This document shows, in pieces, positions 49,201 through 53,593 of a stretch of DNA of 64,000 nucleotides. The stretch comes from Periplaneta americana (Eukaryota; Arthropoda; Insecta; Blattodea; Blattidae). A program made the position numbers and the translations under genes. The stretch's first letter is position 1. Each line of letters begins with the position of its first letter. The notes beneath the pieces were generated by a model that saw only the letters and a program-made list of their open reading frames with translations, was not told where the DNA came from and ran no database searches. Where the stretch lies: contig NC_091120.1 of NCBI RefSeq assembly GCF_040183065.1, positions 172,147,988 through 172,211,987 of the forward strand, read 5' to 3'.

Positions 49201-50788
49201 TAAATATATATTTTTTTAATTATTACAACAAAACGGTCGTTATTTCCTGGATCCCCCTCATATATATGATAATTTAGGAGATCATAACATAATTTAGATA
49301 GATACTAATTGGCAAAATGATTTTTACCTACGAGGGTCACTCCAAAAGTAAAGCACAACATTTTTTTTAAATTTATGTTTTGTTCTACACCTACACATAG
49401 AAGGCCAGCGCTATACCAACTCGCCAACCAGGTCGACTTACTTGTCGATATCATGCCACACGGAATCATCATTAATTCTGATGCATATGTAGCAACTCTC
49501 AAGAAACTTCAAGCTCGACTGAGTCATGTTCGACCACATCAGAAGAAGCAGGATGTTCTGCTATTGCACGACAACACACGACCACATGTCAGTCACAAGA
49601 CCACAGACAGATCAGAAAACTTGGATGGACAACACTGAAACATCCGCGTTATAGTCCTGATCTGGCACCATGCAATTACCATCTCTTTGGTAAACTGAAG
49701 TAATCCCTTCGTGGAACGAGGTTTGAAGATGACGACTCCCTCGCGCACGTTGCTAAAGAGTGGCTGATGTGTTGGTCCAGACTTTTACTGTGCAGGCCCT
49801 CGTTCCAAGGTGGCGTAAGACAGTTGAAAGGGATGGGGATTATGTGGAAAAGTGACATTTTGTTCCTAAAGGATGTATCTACATTCTGTGAAAATAGCAA
49901 AGCTGTAGGATAAAAATGTAATTTTTAAATAAATGTTGTGCATTACTTTTGGAGTGACCCTCGTACATATGACAGTCACCAGTTCCTGAGATTTAGTGCT
50001 CACATATGTAAAATATGATTCAGTTCTTTGTCTTTCAACTTTACCATCCATCTAAATATTTTCAGTAAATTAATGAACGTTAATTGATATTCATAGTAGG
50101 CCTATTTTATTTAAAAATGCTTTCAACTGCAGAATTATTCAACGTCGGAATTCAAAGTGGGTAAGAAATGGCAGGCGCATTTTGACTAGTAGTACTAGTA
50201 GTAGTTTTACTGCTGCTCTCTTCCGGGGCAAGGATTTTTTACATGCTGTAATCTACTACACTGGTCTCCCTGAAGGAAGCCATGCTAAAGATTTATCGCC
50301 CTCGACCGAATTTAAATCGGCAAACGTACGATCCAAAGGCCCGTAGAGTAAAAGGAATACCACCGAGGACGACAATGAACATTAATAACAATGAGGAAGT
50401 GCCATACAAATTTTCAGTTTGATGTCTTTATCTAGTTCCACAAGAAAAACCTAGCCTTCCATAATCCCACATAACCTATTAAAACAGGCCACTAAAAGAG
50501 CAACGTGTTGTAAATAAAAAAAGGGCAAATGAATAGTGAACATTATAAATTATTATTGCTAATCATAACATCGAATTCGGGGAATTCCCATACAAGAAGG
50601 GTGCTATTATCTACGTCACTGTGTTTAATCAAAGAATAGCATACACGATTTAAGAGTATCTTAATTTACCAAAAACTTACTTGATCACGTCCTTTGTCTC
50701 CAACAACAACAAACATAGTTCGATGCCCCACAGTAACACCATTTTCAATTAAAACTCTAATACGGTTATCTATTTTCTTTCTAACCAT
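20655..50788 (-). CDS. NAT10: RNA cytidine acetyltransferase (NAT10/Kre33 family), 18 coding exons
   Basis: Makes N4-acetylcytidine in 18S rRNA and, with adaptors, in tRNA, using acetyl-CoA and ATP; acts in the nucleolus in ribosome small-subunit assembly (family knowledge). The coding sequence is the join of the 18 exons listed below; all phases agree and give 1017 residues, against about 1025 for the human protein. Domains: N-terminal TmcA-like region (1-255); helicase-like ATPase with Walker A GRGKS (283-287, Lys286) and Walker B VIDEAAA (382-388); GNAT acetyltransferase with HPDYQG/MGYGSR acetyl-CoA loop (624-635); C-terminal tRNA-binding-like helical region; Lys-rich nucleolar tail (about 1003-1015). 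The start ATG has the conserved MVRKKIDNRI context. Introns are large and loaded with transposons, yet no break in the coding sequence was seen. Confidence 0.97.
21021..21460 (-). repeat. LINE 3' end remnant in NAT10 intron 17
   Basis: On the minus strand near 21250-21320 it reads KLKKYLISHAFYSVDEL before a stop, a typical non-LTR C-terminus. The 3' side has a (TACAA)n-like tail (TTGTATTGTATTGTA at 21030). It is decayed and 5' truncated. Confidence 0.5.
21667..21812 (-). CDS. NAT10: NAT10 exon 17 (residues 942-990)
   Basis: Encodes ELKHKQRQELEKLKKENLSQ, then YAIKGSEEEWTSALGSSGKK and IISVKR, with a charged helix followed by the conserved Y-I/A-I-K/R-G-(S/D)-E-E-W block. Acceptor TTTCAG, donor GTGAGT. 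Confidence 0.95.
21910..22146 (-). CDS. NAT10: NAT10 exon 16 (residues 863-941)
   Basis: Encodes AIILGLGLQYKTVDNLATEL, then LPSSQLLGLFNRTIRRF and MHDELEEAAK. Acceptor TTGCAG, donor GTAAAT, phase 0. Confidence 0.95.
22290..22462 (-). CDS. NAT10: NAT10 exon 15 (residues 805-862)
   Basis: Encodes YDVKRLEMYCNNLVDYHLIM, then DLVPILARLYFLNHMGD and LSAVQS. Acceptor TTATAG, donor GTAAGT, phase 0. Confidence 0.95.
22736..23428. mobile_element. Foldback element made from two mariner 5' ends
   Basis: 693 bp flanked by TA (22734-22735, 23429-23430), with ends CGAGGCGCGTCCATAAAGTA. Both arms carry the start of a mariner transposase facing inward: CEVRSVIKFLNARGIAPIEI from the left on the plus strand and the near-identical VWSVIKFLNAQGIAPIEI from the right on the minus strand. 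The right arm extends further, to GRPTIITDDLVEQ, so the arms are unequal. There is no catalytic domain, so it could only move with a transposase supplied in trans. It lies in NAT10 intron 14. Confidence 0.85.
23634..23795. mobile_element. hAT-type MITE with 8-bp target duplication
   Basis: Inverted repeats of about 33 bp start AGGAGTGGATCAGGACAG. Direct repeats TATTTTTG flank it at 23626-23633 and 23796-23803. The 8-bp duplication suggests hAT mobilisation, although the terminal bases are not the usual CAG. It is 162 bp and non-coding. Confidence 0.8.
24802..25040 (-). CDS. NAT10: NAT10 exon 14 (residues 725-805)
   Basis: Encodes QTTNELTGEHSCILLRLLD, then a variable acidic loop, WLTEFWADFRHRFVSLLGYQ and FTPALALSVLQNK. 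Acceptor TTTTAG, donor GTTTGT, phase 1. Confidence 0.95.
25464..25608 (-). CDS. NAT10: NAT10 exon 13 (residues 677-725)
   Basis: Encodes PRKSLPPLLLKLSERPPEHL, then DYLGVSFGLTAPLLKFWKRA and EFVPVYLR. Acceptor TAACAG, donor GTAAAG, ends two bases into Arg725. Confidence 0.95.
25637..25866. repeat. Near-perfect hairpin with hammerhead-like cores
   Basis: Two arms of about 100 bp in inverted orientation (outer end GTCCGTCAAAAACTTA and its complement) around a 15-20 nt loop near 25755. Each arm holds CTGAAGATGGTTT, then AAACCGAAAAC (plus 25776-25803; minus 25705-25732), the same layout as the Penelope-like elements at 17136 and 29867. It is probably a pair of Penelope-like terminal repeats without a body. 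Located in NAT10 intron 12. Confidence 0.65.
26251..27321 (-). repeat. Second copy of NAT10 intron 10 (donor to branch-point region)
   Basis: Matches the intron between exons 10 and 11 almost throughout: 26251 pairs with 29605 and 27321 with 31098, including TTGAGCCATGGTATTTATG and AACAAGCTTTCAACAATG. On the minus strand the copy begins GTGAGATATAC, exactly the intron's first base; the preceding base already differs. It ends at CTGAGT, 44 nt before the intron's 3' end. It lacks the Penelope-like insertion of the original and has its own LINE insertion (about 26742-27175). It lies in the same orientation as the gene. Confidence 0.88.
26742..27175 (-). repeat. LINE C-terminal fragment with GARGTxP motif (copy 2)
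   Basis: The minus strand encodes FEMHEQQPQEVCREKQVIYE, then VFGLMFGARGTTPRETLNQL and SSLAIISNHLYP, the same C-terminal module as at 13300-13491. It interrupts the intron copy between GACAAT and the AATATTTATAATAATTAAAT block, so it inserted after that copy was made. Confidence 0.55.
27639..27780 (-). CDS. NAT10: NAT10 exon 12, acetyl-CoA loop (residues 630-677)
   Basis: Encodes MGYGSRALTLLKQYYEFKIP, then EDQLPAEHIEGVADENVGLL and EEQI. MGYG completes the R/Q-x-x-G-x-G acetyl-CoA motif of GNAT enzymes. Acceptor TTGCAG, donor GTATGC, phase 1. Confidence 0.95.
28170..28860 (+). pseudogene. Old mariner-like transposon remnant in NAT10 intron 11
   Basis: Pieces of a transposase in several frames: GRPKVWNIENASIVLEENPQ, RRLSEELGASKHKIHCHI, a DEKWVYYRNPNTSKQC block at the first catalytic region, and LLQQDNPTPHTPRTTMEKL at the second. 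The frame is broken several times and no terminal repeats were recognised. Confidence 0.7.
28900..29114 (+). repeat. LINE 3' end with (GATT)n tail
   Basis: Encodes NTRPLGRPLSR, KDAIQKECMEMGIANWEELT and DRTEWKHFVKLTWSRHAP, then a stop and a (TGAT)n tract at 29073-29114. This is the C-terminus shared in outline by the LINE ends at 45637, 55090 and 62942, but with a different tail repeat. Confidence 0.78.
29384..29560 (-). CDS. NAT10: NAT10 exon 11, start of GNAT fold (residues 571-629)
   Basis: Encodes VCLEGQVSKGSIVDGLSRGK, RASGDLIPWTVAQQYQD and GARIVRIATHPDYQG, leading into the acetyl-CoA pyrophosphate loop. Acceptor AATCAG, donor GTATAA, phase 0. Confidence 0.95.
29867..30738 (-). mobile_element. 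Penelope-like element with inverted terminal arms
   Basis: 872 bp inserted in NAT10 intron 10, flanked by an 11-bp direct repeat AATTACATTCT (29856-29866 and 30739-30749). The intron copy at 26251-27321 shows the empty site with a single AATTACATTCT. The arms (about 29867-30080 and 30492-30700) are inverted; a 38-nt tail follows the right arm. Arms contain a hammerhead-like core, CTGAGGATGACC then GGTCGAAAC. The body holds the GIY-YIG endonuclease end only; no reverse transcriptase was seen, so the copy is 5' truncated. Confidence 0.85.
29935..30479 (-). pseudogene. GIY-YIG endonuclease C-terminus of the Penelope-like element
   Basis: An open minus-strand frame of about 180 codons without a start of its own. 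It contains NHIGIYKLKCNTCNNFYIGQ and then TGRSF, the GIY and YIG motifs with the CxxC pair typical of Penelope-like endonucleases, and continues through HIQPKSQKLNTLEQYEIYRH to a stop inside the left arm. The rest of the polyprotein, including the reverse transcriptase, is absent, so the fragment cannot be autonomous. A paralogous piece of its C-terminus lies in the element at 17136-17648. Confidence 0.85.
31099..31215 (-). CDS. NAT10: NAT10 exon 10 (residues 532-570)
   Basis: Encodes NSPNDLQMMSDAPAHHLFCL, then LGPVDPNQKSLPEVLVVIQ. Acceptor TTACAG; donor GTGAGATATA, phase 0. The intron that begins here has a second copy in intron 12. Confidence 0.95.
31457..31765 (-). repeat. LINE RNase H domain remnant
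   Basis: The minus strand reads TIVHTDGSKTGTRKSG, then after one stop CSTFHSEFIAIRDSLKKV and VLVNSKSTIQ. These are the D, E and D(N) segments of a non-LTR RNase H domain; the third acidic residue is Asn here. It is located in NAT10 intron 9. Confidence 0.62.
32143..33486 (+). mobile_element. Non-autonomous Helitron, copy 1 (NAT10 intron 9)
   Basis: Begins TCTAACAATATATA and ends CACTAG, inserted between A (32142) and T (33487), the Helitron target. A hairpin GCAGCA-TT-TGCTGC lies about 10 nt before the CTAG end. The (TA)n run at 32151-32220 is part of its 5' end. The body matches 36431-37670 along its length (for example GGCCGACTTGATTGAATTTC). No Rep/helicase frame is present, so it depends on other copies. 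Confidence 0.85.
33526..33607 (-). CDS. NAT10: NAT10 exon 9 (residues 504-531)
   Basis: Only 82 nt: RDTLFCFHKASEAFLQRLVS, then LYVASHYK. It was located from family similarity and phase. Acceptor TTCCAG. The donor is the weak GTTGGT, with a better-looking GTAAAC 4 nt downstream; use of the latter would shift the frame. A Helitron ends 39 bp beyond this exon. Confidence 0.93.
33881..34029 (-). CDS. NAT10: NAT10 exon 8 (residues 455-504)
   Basis: Encodes VVLNESIRYKPGDKVEKWLN, then DLLCLDATSVQPILSGCPPP and CDLYYIN. Acceptor TTATAG, donor GTACAT, ends two bases into Arg504. Confidence 0.94.
34400..34865. mobile_element. Putative MITE with 16-bp terminal inverted repeats
   Basis: AGCAGGCTTAGGATCC at 34400-34415 and its complement at 34850-34865. 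Flanking TTA on both sides (ACTTAGG... and ...GCTTAAG) would fit a PIF/Harbinger 3-bp target, but the end positions are not symmetrical. The interior is non-coding. The sequence after it (GGTTCAAATCTGTCTTCGG, 34868 on) recurs in reverse near 60165. Confidence 0.45.
35275..35492 (+). repeat. tRNA-derived SINE in NAT10 intron 7
   Basis: A box TAGCATAGTTGGTATAG, B box GGTTCGATCCC, the same body as the SINEs at 771 and 5141, and tail GTGTCATTAAATAAACCAT. It is a single copy. Confidence 0.85.
35774..35903 (-). CDS. NAT10: NAT10 exon 7 (residues 411-454)
   Basis: Encodes YEGTGRSLSLKLLQQLRTQ, then a variable Ala/Lys/Gln-rich insert and RALHE. The insert region also varies in other family members. 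Acceptor ACCAG, donor GTAATT, phase 0. Confidence 0.93.
36147..36410. mobile_element. MITE with long inverted repeats
   Basis: Ends AATTCTTTGGTCGG and, inverted, AATTCTTTGGTTGG, followed by GGAAAAGGCACATAAGTC in both arms; about 40 bp of inverted repeat. It is non-coding. The AATT at the tips is self-complementary, so the target duplication cannot be separated from the repeat. It abuts the Helitron at 36431. Confidence 0.75.
36431..37670 (+). mobile_element. Non-autonomous Helitron, copy 2 (NAT10 intron 6)
   Basis: Begins TCTATATATATATA after A (36430) and ends CACTAG before T (37671). The terminal hairpin GCAGCA-TT-TGCTAC has one mismatch compared with copy 1. It is largely collinear with copy 1, with small indels, for instance a missing segment in the ATTGATG region and near 37435. 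No open reading frame of helicase type. Confidence 0.85.
37897..38129. mobile_element. Hairpin MITE with TA target duplication
   Basis: 233 bp with almost perfect arms of about 105 bp starting CCGTAAACTGGGGTTAC (right end CCATAAACTGGGGTTAC), centre near 38010, TA flanks at 37895-37896 and 38130-38131. Within a transcribed intron it would form a long double-stranded stem. Confidence 0.88.
38803..38939 (-). CDS. NAT10: NAT10 exon 6, Walker B (residues 366-411)
   Basis: Encodes YIHPTDAHKLGQAELLVIDE, then AAAIPLPYVKSMLGPYLVF and ASTING. Asp384-Glu385 form the Walker B pair. Acceptor TTACAG, donor GTAATT, ends two bases into Gly411. Confidence 0.95.
38940..39676. other. NAT10 intron 5, no element seen
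   Basis: AT-rich intron sequence with no terminal repeats or coding remnants recognised. Confidence 0.5.
39677..39798 (-). CDS. NAT10: NAT10 exon 5 (residues 325-365)
   Basis: Encodes GFDALEYQEHLDYDLIQSTN and then FNKAIVRVNIFRDHRQTIQ, part of the helicase-like fold between Walker A and B. Acceptor TTCAAG, donor GTAAGG, phase 0. Confidence 0.93.
39799..40505. other. NAT10 intron 4, no element seen
   Basis: Intron sequence with no mobile element recognised. The plus-strand frame at 39984-40205 does not resemble a protein. Confidence 0.5.
40506..40710 (-). CDS. NAT10: NAT10 exon 4, Walker A (residues 257-325)
   Basis: Carries the P loop: LTAARGRGKSAALGLAMAG, then FGYSNIFVTSPSPENL. Lys286 and Ser287 would bind the ATP phosphates. 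Acceptor TTTCAG, donor GTAAAT, phase 1. Confidence 0.96.
40840..42330. repeat. Minisatellite with an exact 101-bp higher-order unit
   Basis: The core from about 41000 to 41830 has eight nearly identical units. The phrase GAACTGATTAACCTGAG recurs at 41041, 41142, 41243, 41344, 41445, 41546, 41647 and 41748, always 101 bp apart. Both flanks (40840-41000 and 41830-42330) are decayed versions built from short GACTNAATGA/TGACTAGATTGA-like motifs. It lies wholly in NAT10 intron 3. It is contiguous, with no unique spacers. Confidence 0.95.
42558..42768 (-). CDS. NAT10: NAT10 exon 3 (residues 186-256)
   Basis: Reads FLLSLASCARCLVVDDQL, then VLPISSHNLQ and ELADLKESLRDTQPVSVLV, ending KTVDQ at donor GTAATT in phase 0. 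The acidic, less conserved linker after SSH is typical for the family. Confidence 0.95.
42953..43134. mobile_element. Short MITE in NAT10 intron 2
   Basis: Inverted repeats of about 33 bp: CACAGTCTAGTATATACAG then TCACGAAGCT at both ends; 182 bp and non-coding. The surrounding AT-rich sequence hides the target duplication. Confidence 0.8.
43715..43970 (-). repeat. tRNA-derived SINE of a further family
   Basis: The minus-strand head reads GTGGAGTAACGGTTAGCG (A box) and GGGTTTGATTCCCGG (B box), then the core TTACCTGGTTGAGG and GGGTTTTCCCTCAACCC, and ends GCGTCGTAAAATAACATAC. The tail resembles that of the other SINEs here, and the core that of 9776-9985. Confidence 0.8.
44071..44323. mobile_element. 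MITE in NAT10 intron 2
   Basis: Inverted repeats TTGAGGGGCTTAGAACAAAA, then AGCAGGTAAGTGACA (one difference between arms), at 44073 and ending 44321, with AATT at both tips. Non-coding. Confidence 0.78.
44554..45002 (-). CDS. NAT10: NAT10 exon 2 (residues 37-186)
   Basis: Largest exon: VVILHHMLSKACVKARPNVL, WCYKKELGFSSHRKKRMK, then RTVETIEGGGLIILLL and YRTEAHGNVVGRFNER. Acceptor TTTCAG; ends two bases into Arg186 at donor GTGGGT. This is the N-terminal domain that precedes the ATPase. Confidence 0.96.
45364..45610. mobile_element. MITE next to the LINE insertion
   Basis: 247 bp. Arms start CAATTGAAGGGTTTAGAG (left) and, inverted, CAATTGAAGGGTTCAGAA; both continue CCATAGTGGGCCAAGCGCC, with similarity over about 80 bp. 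Non-coding. The LINE at 45637 sits just outside it. Confidence 0.8.
45637..47039 (-). mobile_element. 5'-truncated LINE with a 13-bp target-site duplication
   Basis: Flanked by CCAGCAAGCTATT at 45624-45636 and 47040-47052. The 3' end on the minus strand is an (AAG)n tail (CTTCTTCTTCTT in plus at 45637), the 5' end a truncation. It codes throughout. The exact duplication and open frame indicate a recent insertion into NAT10 intron 1, antisense to nothing (same strand as the gene). Confidence 0.93.
45650..47036 (-). CDS. LINE reverse transcriptase, C-terminal part
   Basis: Open for about 462 codons: from WVTETIPEEWRTGMIVPIHK (reverse-transcriptase motif region 1) through NYRAITLLCTVYKILTNIL, FRPGRSTVDQLF, FLDFESAYDN (motif A Asp), GTRQGDGLAPLLFN (motif B) and GYADDVIITG (the YADD catalytic motif), to the C-terminal RWLGHVTRMETTRK, RGRPRTRWW and WKRAIEEVKAHLG. 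An internal Met at 46996 is the first ATG, but the true start was upstream and is lost by truncation. The N-terminal endonuclease is absent. The clade (RTE- or CR1-related) needs a phylogeny. Confidence 0.92.
47045..47330. repeat. Inverted-repeat-ended element
   Basis: GCTATTACCCTAGATCATAT, then GTAACAGATA at the left, and ATCTGTTACATATATGATCT then AGGCTATTAC at the right, form an imperfect terminal inverted repeat. The interior (GCTGCCATCTAGTTGTTAC and related, read on the minus strand) resembles a repeat I associate with blattodean genomes, but I cannot name it. Confidence 0.5.
47331..47907. other. Intron 1 sequence, no element seen
   Basis: No repeat or gene recognised; frames at 47500-47928 are not protein-like. 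Confidence 0.4.
47908..49260 (+). mobile_element. Mariner transposon with a broken transposase
   Basis: 1353 bp flanked by TA (47906-47907, 49261-49262). Ends TGTGGGGGATCCAGGAAATA and, inverted, TGAGGGGGATCCAGGAAATA. It is complete in length but its gene is decayed. It lies in NAT10 intron 1, opposite to the gene. Confidence 0.92.
48078..49118 (+). pseudogene. Mariner transposase pseudogene
   Basis: Recognisable from MNDVIDNPADCEVRSVIRFL (48078) through FNNGRTNVHDE, VTGDETWVSHNTPETKRQS and MPKGTTINANRYCETLRKL to LKDFLGGTCFGSDEELKKT. A frameshift lies near 48300-48316, an in-frame TGA follows TVF at about 48701, and a second frameshift lies near 48975. The first catalytic Asp is kept (TGDE), while the second and third positions read LLHNNTRPH and LAPNNFH, Asn in place of Asp. 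It is inactive. Confidence 0.88.
49331..49963 (+). mobile_element. Internally deleted mariner with a SINE fragment at the join
   Basis: 633 bp with TA flanks (49329-49330, 49964-49965) and ends CGAGGGTCACTCCAAAAGTA. It keeps the 3' half of a transposase: IMPHGIIINSDAYVATLKKL, LLLHDNTRPHVS and YSPDLAPCNYHLF (third position Asn). The 5' half is missing, replaced at 49399-49433 by 35 bp matching the reversed head of the local tRNA SINE (AGAAGGCCAGCGCTATACC...). Confidence 0.88.
50140..50390 (-). repeat. Decayed tRNA-derived SINE
   Basis: On the minus strand TTTACTCTACGGGCCTTTGG and GCCGATTTAAATTCGG sit where the A and B boxes of a SINE would be, followed by TCGAGGGCGATAAATC and GTAGTAGATTACAGCATG. 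The match is weaker than for the other SINEs here. Confidence 0.45.
50681..50788 (-). CDS. NAT10: NAT10 exon 1 (residues 1-36)
   Basis: Start codon at 50788-50786, then KKIDNRIRVLIENGV and VVVGDKGRDQ, ending in phase 0 at donor GTAAGT. The residues are strongly conserved in the family. The gene's first intron (45003-50680) is the longest and holds two mariners, a LINE, a SINE and a MITE. Confidence 0.95.
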
Positions 50789-51454
50789 TGTGACTTCTTA
50801 GTCCTTTGAAAATAAATATCAATATTCAATACCACGTGTATTATGTCCTTGATGTCTATTTCGATATCTCGTTAGCACTCACGAAGTTGACAATAACTTC
50901 ATTCCACAGCCAAATATAAACTTATTCAAGGTTGGCCATGACAGTACTCGGAAACCATGGGGAAGGAATCGAAAGCAAATGGAAGGCTTTTCGAATCGAA
51001 ATCCGCTACATCCGTTAGGGTATCTCAGCTGATTTGTAGTTTTTGGCGGTGATACCGTCATCAATTTTTGACCGAGAGCATGGATTTAACTTACAATAAC
51101 TGCGTGTGTGATTTCATAAATCTCTTAACCGCCGTATTCAAATGAATGAAACAATAATACGATTTTATTGCGCCCGGTGAGCAAGTCGAAATTTTGACGT
51201 TAGTGAAGCCGTGTTTTCTCTCGAATTTTTGGAAAGCCGATACACTGAAATGGCCGGAGCATGTAAGGTTTATACTTAAGTCTGTTTACAATGTATTATC
51301 CAAAATATGAAGCAAACGTGGTGAAATGTTCGCATTTACTGAGATAAAATCGAAAGCAAAGGTTTGAAATACTTTTGTCATGCCTTGAATGCGTTTAGTT
51401 TACATGTAGGCTATACGAATTTCATATTCGTAATAAAGTGCAGGCACCCATAAA
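50789..51454. promoter_or_regulatory. Bidirectional promoter region between NAT10 and the TIF1-type gene
   Basis: 666 bp between divergent start codons, and the only sizeable stretch between 45 and 52 kb with no mobile-element sequence recognised. It has several CpG dinucleotides (around 51030-51250) and no obvious TATA box. It must contain both 5' UTRs and both transcription starts. A short upstream frame starts at 51251 (ATGGCCGGAGCATG). Confidence 0.7.
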
Positions 51455-51791
51455 ATGGAAACTATAGAAGAGAGGCAGGAGTTACCGCCACCGCAACCGC
51501 AACCAGTAGTTGGGATAGTTAAACAAGAAGTTGATGAGACTGCAGTTGAGAACAGTGAACAACATGTAGTAGAGAGGCAAGAGACTGAAGTGAGTGAAGA
51601 TGCTGCTCCAAGCCCCACGACGGGAGATGAACCTCCCACTAATCCCTGGAATTCTGTTAAATGCATTTTTTGTCAGCATACACTTGGTGCTGGGGACAGT
51701 CCTAAACTTCTTGAGTGCTTGCACACAGCGTGCACCCCTTGTGTGTCTTCTAAATTGACTGAACAAAATCAACTGGATGGCGAGGTGGTTG
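51455..51791 (+). CDS. bon: First coding exon of a TIF1/TRIM33/Bonus-type RING protein
   Basis: The start is the first ATG after an in-frame TAA in the leader. 112 codons plus one base, ending at donor GTAAGT (51792). Residues 1-65 are acidic and Pro/Gln-rich; IVKQE (21-25) fits a SUMO-conjugation consensus around Lys23, and Drosophila Bonus is known to be SUMO-modified near its N-terminus. The first half of a C3HC4 RING follows: Cys70-x2-Cys73, then Cys88-x-His90-x2-Cys93-x2-Cys96, with SPKLLECLHTACTPC as in TIF1 proteins. The second RING half, B boxes, PHD and bromodomain should be in later exons, which I could not find before 64000. TIF1 proteins act in the nucleus as transcriptional co-regulators and E3 ligases. 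Confidence 0.85.
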
Positions 51792-52229
51792 GTAAGTGAG
51801 GTTATGTCATATTTTGTTAATCCAAATAAGTAGAATTCATGTTAACCTTAGAAATAGTGTAAGTTAAGAAAGCACCCGGATTTTGTGACGTAGCCTATTT
51901 GTTATTCAAGAGGAAAAGTGTTACGGTATTTAAATTTAGTGGGGGGGTCAAAATAATTGCAGAATGAACAGGTTCTGTTATCTTGGCAGATCCTAGTCAG
52001 TTACATTCATAGTTTCCATATATATCTGATTTTATTTAGCATTGGAGGAATCCTGTTTGTAATTCAGAGATATTACCAATTTTTAAATATCTAGTCAATT
52101 TTTATCCCATTAAAATAGGCAGTCTGTTTTGTCTTTTAATTACTTAGTCTCCTACTTATCGGCGAATTTCTGCCAGCAAACAGGGAACTTTGTTATTTCT
52201 TTTCGAAAGAAAATCTTTAATTGACCGCG
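51792..52229. other. Start of intron 1 of the TIF1-type gene
   Basis: Intron sequence after a consensus donor; nothing else recognised. Confidence 0.5.
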
Positions 52230-52450
52230 CAGGCATTTCCGCACATATTTCATCAGGCGCAGTACAAATGTTTTACCTCCTAAGTTCAGTTTTTCTTCAT
52301 TGCTCCATATAAATAATAGTCGCACTGGGATATTAAATCTTGTCTATGGAGGATGTAGCAGCACCTCCTAGCAAAGTGTTGAATAATGTAAATTTTGCGT
52401 AGTGAGGATGAGCGTTGTCATGAAGGATAATGATGCCTTTAGATAATTTT
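52230..52450 (-). pseudogene. Mariner-like transposase fragment
   Basis: The minus strand encodes KGIIILHDNAHPHYAKFTLF, the second catalytic region of a mariner-type transposase, followed out of frame by CDYYLYGAMKKN, the third. There are no terminal repeats. It lies in the first intron of the TIF1-type gene. Confidence 0.65.
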
Positions 52451-52618
52451 CATTGTTTTCTGAACGTTATGGTTTCTTTCACTTTGTTTTTCAAACGACT
52501 TCTAGACTATAATATGCTGTTTATTGATCTAAGAGAAAATCGATTAAAGTTAATATCGGTCCTTCCACATACCAAATAAACTATAGCGATTACTTTTCCC
52601 AAATGATTTTACTTTAAT

Positions 52619-52650
52619 TTGTGTGTGTGTTTGCGCGCGCGCGTGTGTGT
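52619..52650. repeat. (TG)n/(CG)n microsatellite
   Basis: Alternating purine-pyrimidine run GTGTGTGTGTTTGCGCGCGC and then GTGTGTGT, the type of sequence that can adopt Z-DNA. Confidence 0.85.
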
Positions 52651-53593
52651 TTTTTTTCTTTTTCTTTCTAATCTGAAGATTTGTATTTCTTTTTTTAATA
52701 CAGTCTTTGTGTAGGTATCTGAATATAATGTCAAACTCAAGTCACATCGATTGTTACAGTTTTACGCAGGAAGTCGTGACTGTCATGATATTGGAGATGT
52801 TGGGAACAAAATTCATTGCTTTGCTTTCTTTGGGCGCTGATCTTGTACACACGTTTGAAAACTTAGGTCTTGGTGAATCATTTTCTCAGTGCTATGTTTA
52901 CTTTCTTCGCCATTTCACTGACGCTTACTTACTAGCAGGGAACGGATTTATATGGACTAAAAATGTCTGAAATGTGCAAAAAAAATATATATACCTATAT
53001 ATAGGCCTATATATGTAGCCTACTTATTTTTTTTATCAAAATATGGAATTAACTATGGACTTAGAATGATGAAAAATTACTATCCACGTTAATAGTACAA
53101 TTTAATCAAACTAAACAAAGATGTTGTTGGTTCTGTTAAAAACAATTGTCTTTGCTTGGAATTTCGTTGTTTGTTAACCTGATGTTTACTGGTTAGAATA
53201 TGTTATTGGATTAGGGACTTTTGTGTATAGACGATATTTTATTGCCTGTTGATAAACTATCATCTTTAAATTCTGAAATGTAACTTCTTAATTTTAAAGT
53301 GGTTGAATGTGGTACTTTTGGGATATTTACCGTCTTTAAAGAATGAACTGAGCTGTATATTCTGACTGGCATGTAATTGTGGAGCTGCAAAGCTGTTTTC
53401 TGTTACAAACTTCAAAATTAAAATAATACAGTTCCTTAATTTTCAAATAACTCTGATTTTAAAGGAATTACTGAAAATGTTTAAAACTCTGTTGTTGAAA
53501 TGTATTTTTAAAAGTTAATGGAATTTTATTTTATTTTATTGTTAAGCTTAATACCTAGCCTATAATGTGGACTTTTTTATATGAAATATGGAA
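52651..53593. other. Unassigned intron sequence
   Basis: No element recognised; the frame at 52707-52970 shows no domain and no splice-site support. Confidence 0.4.
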
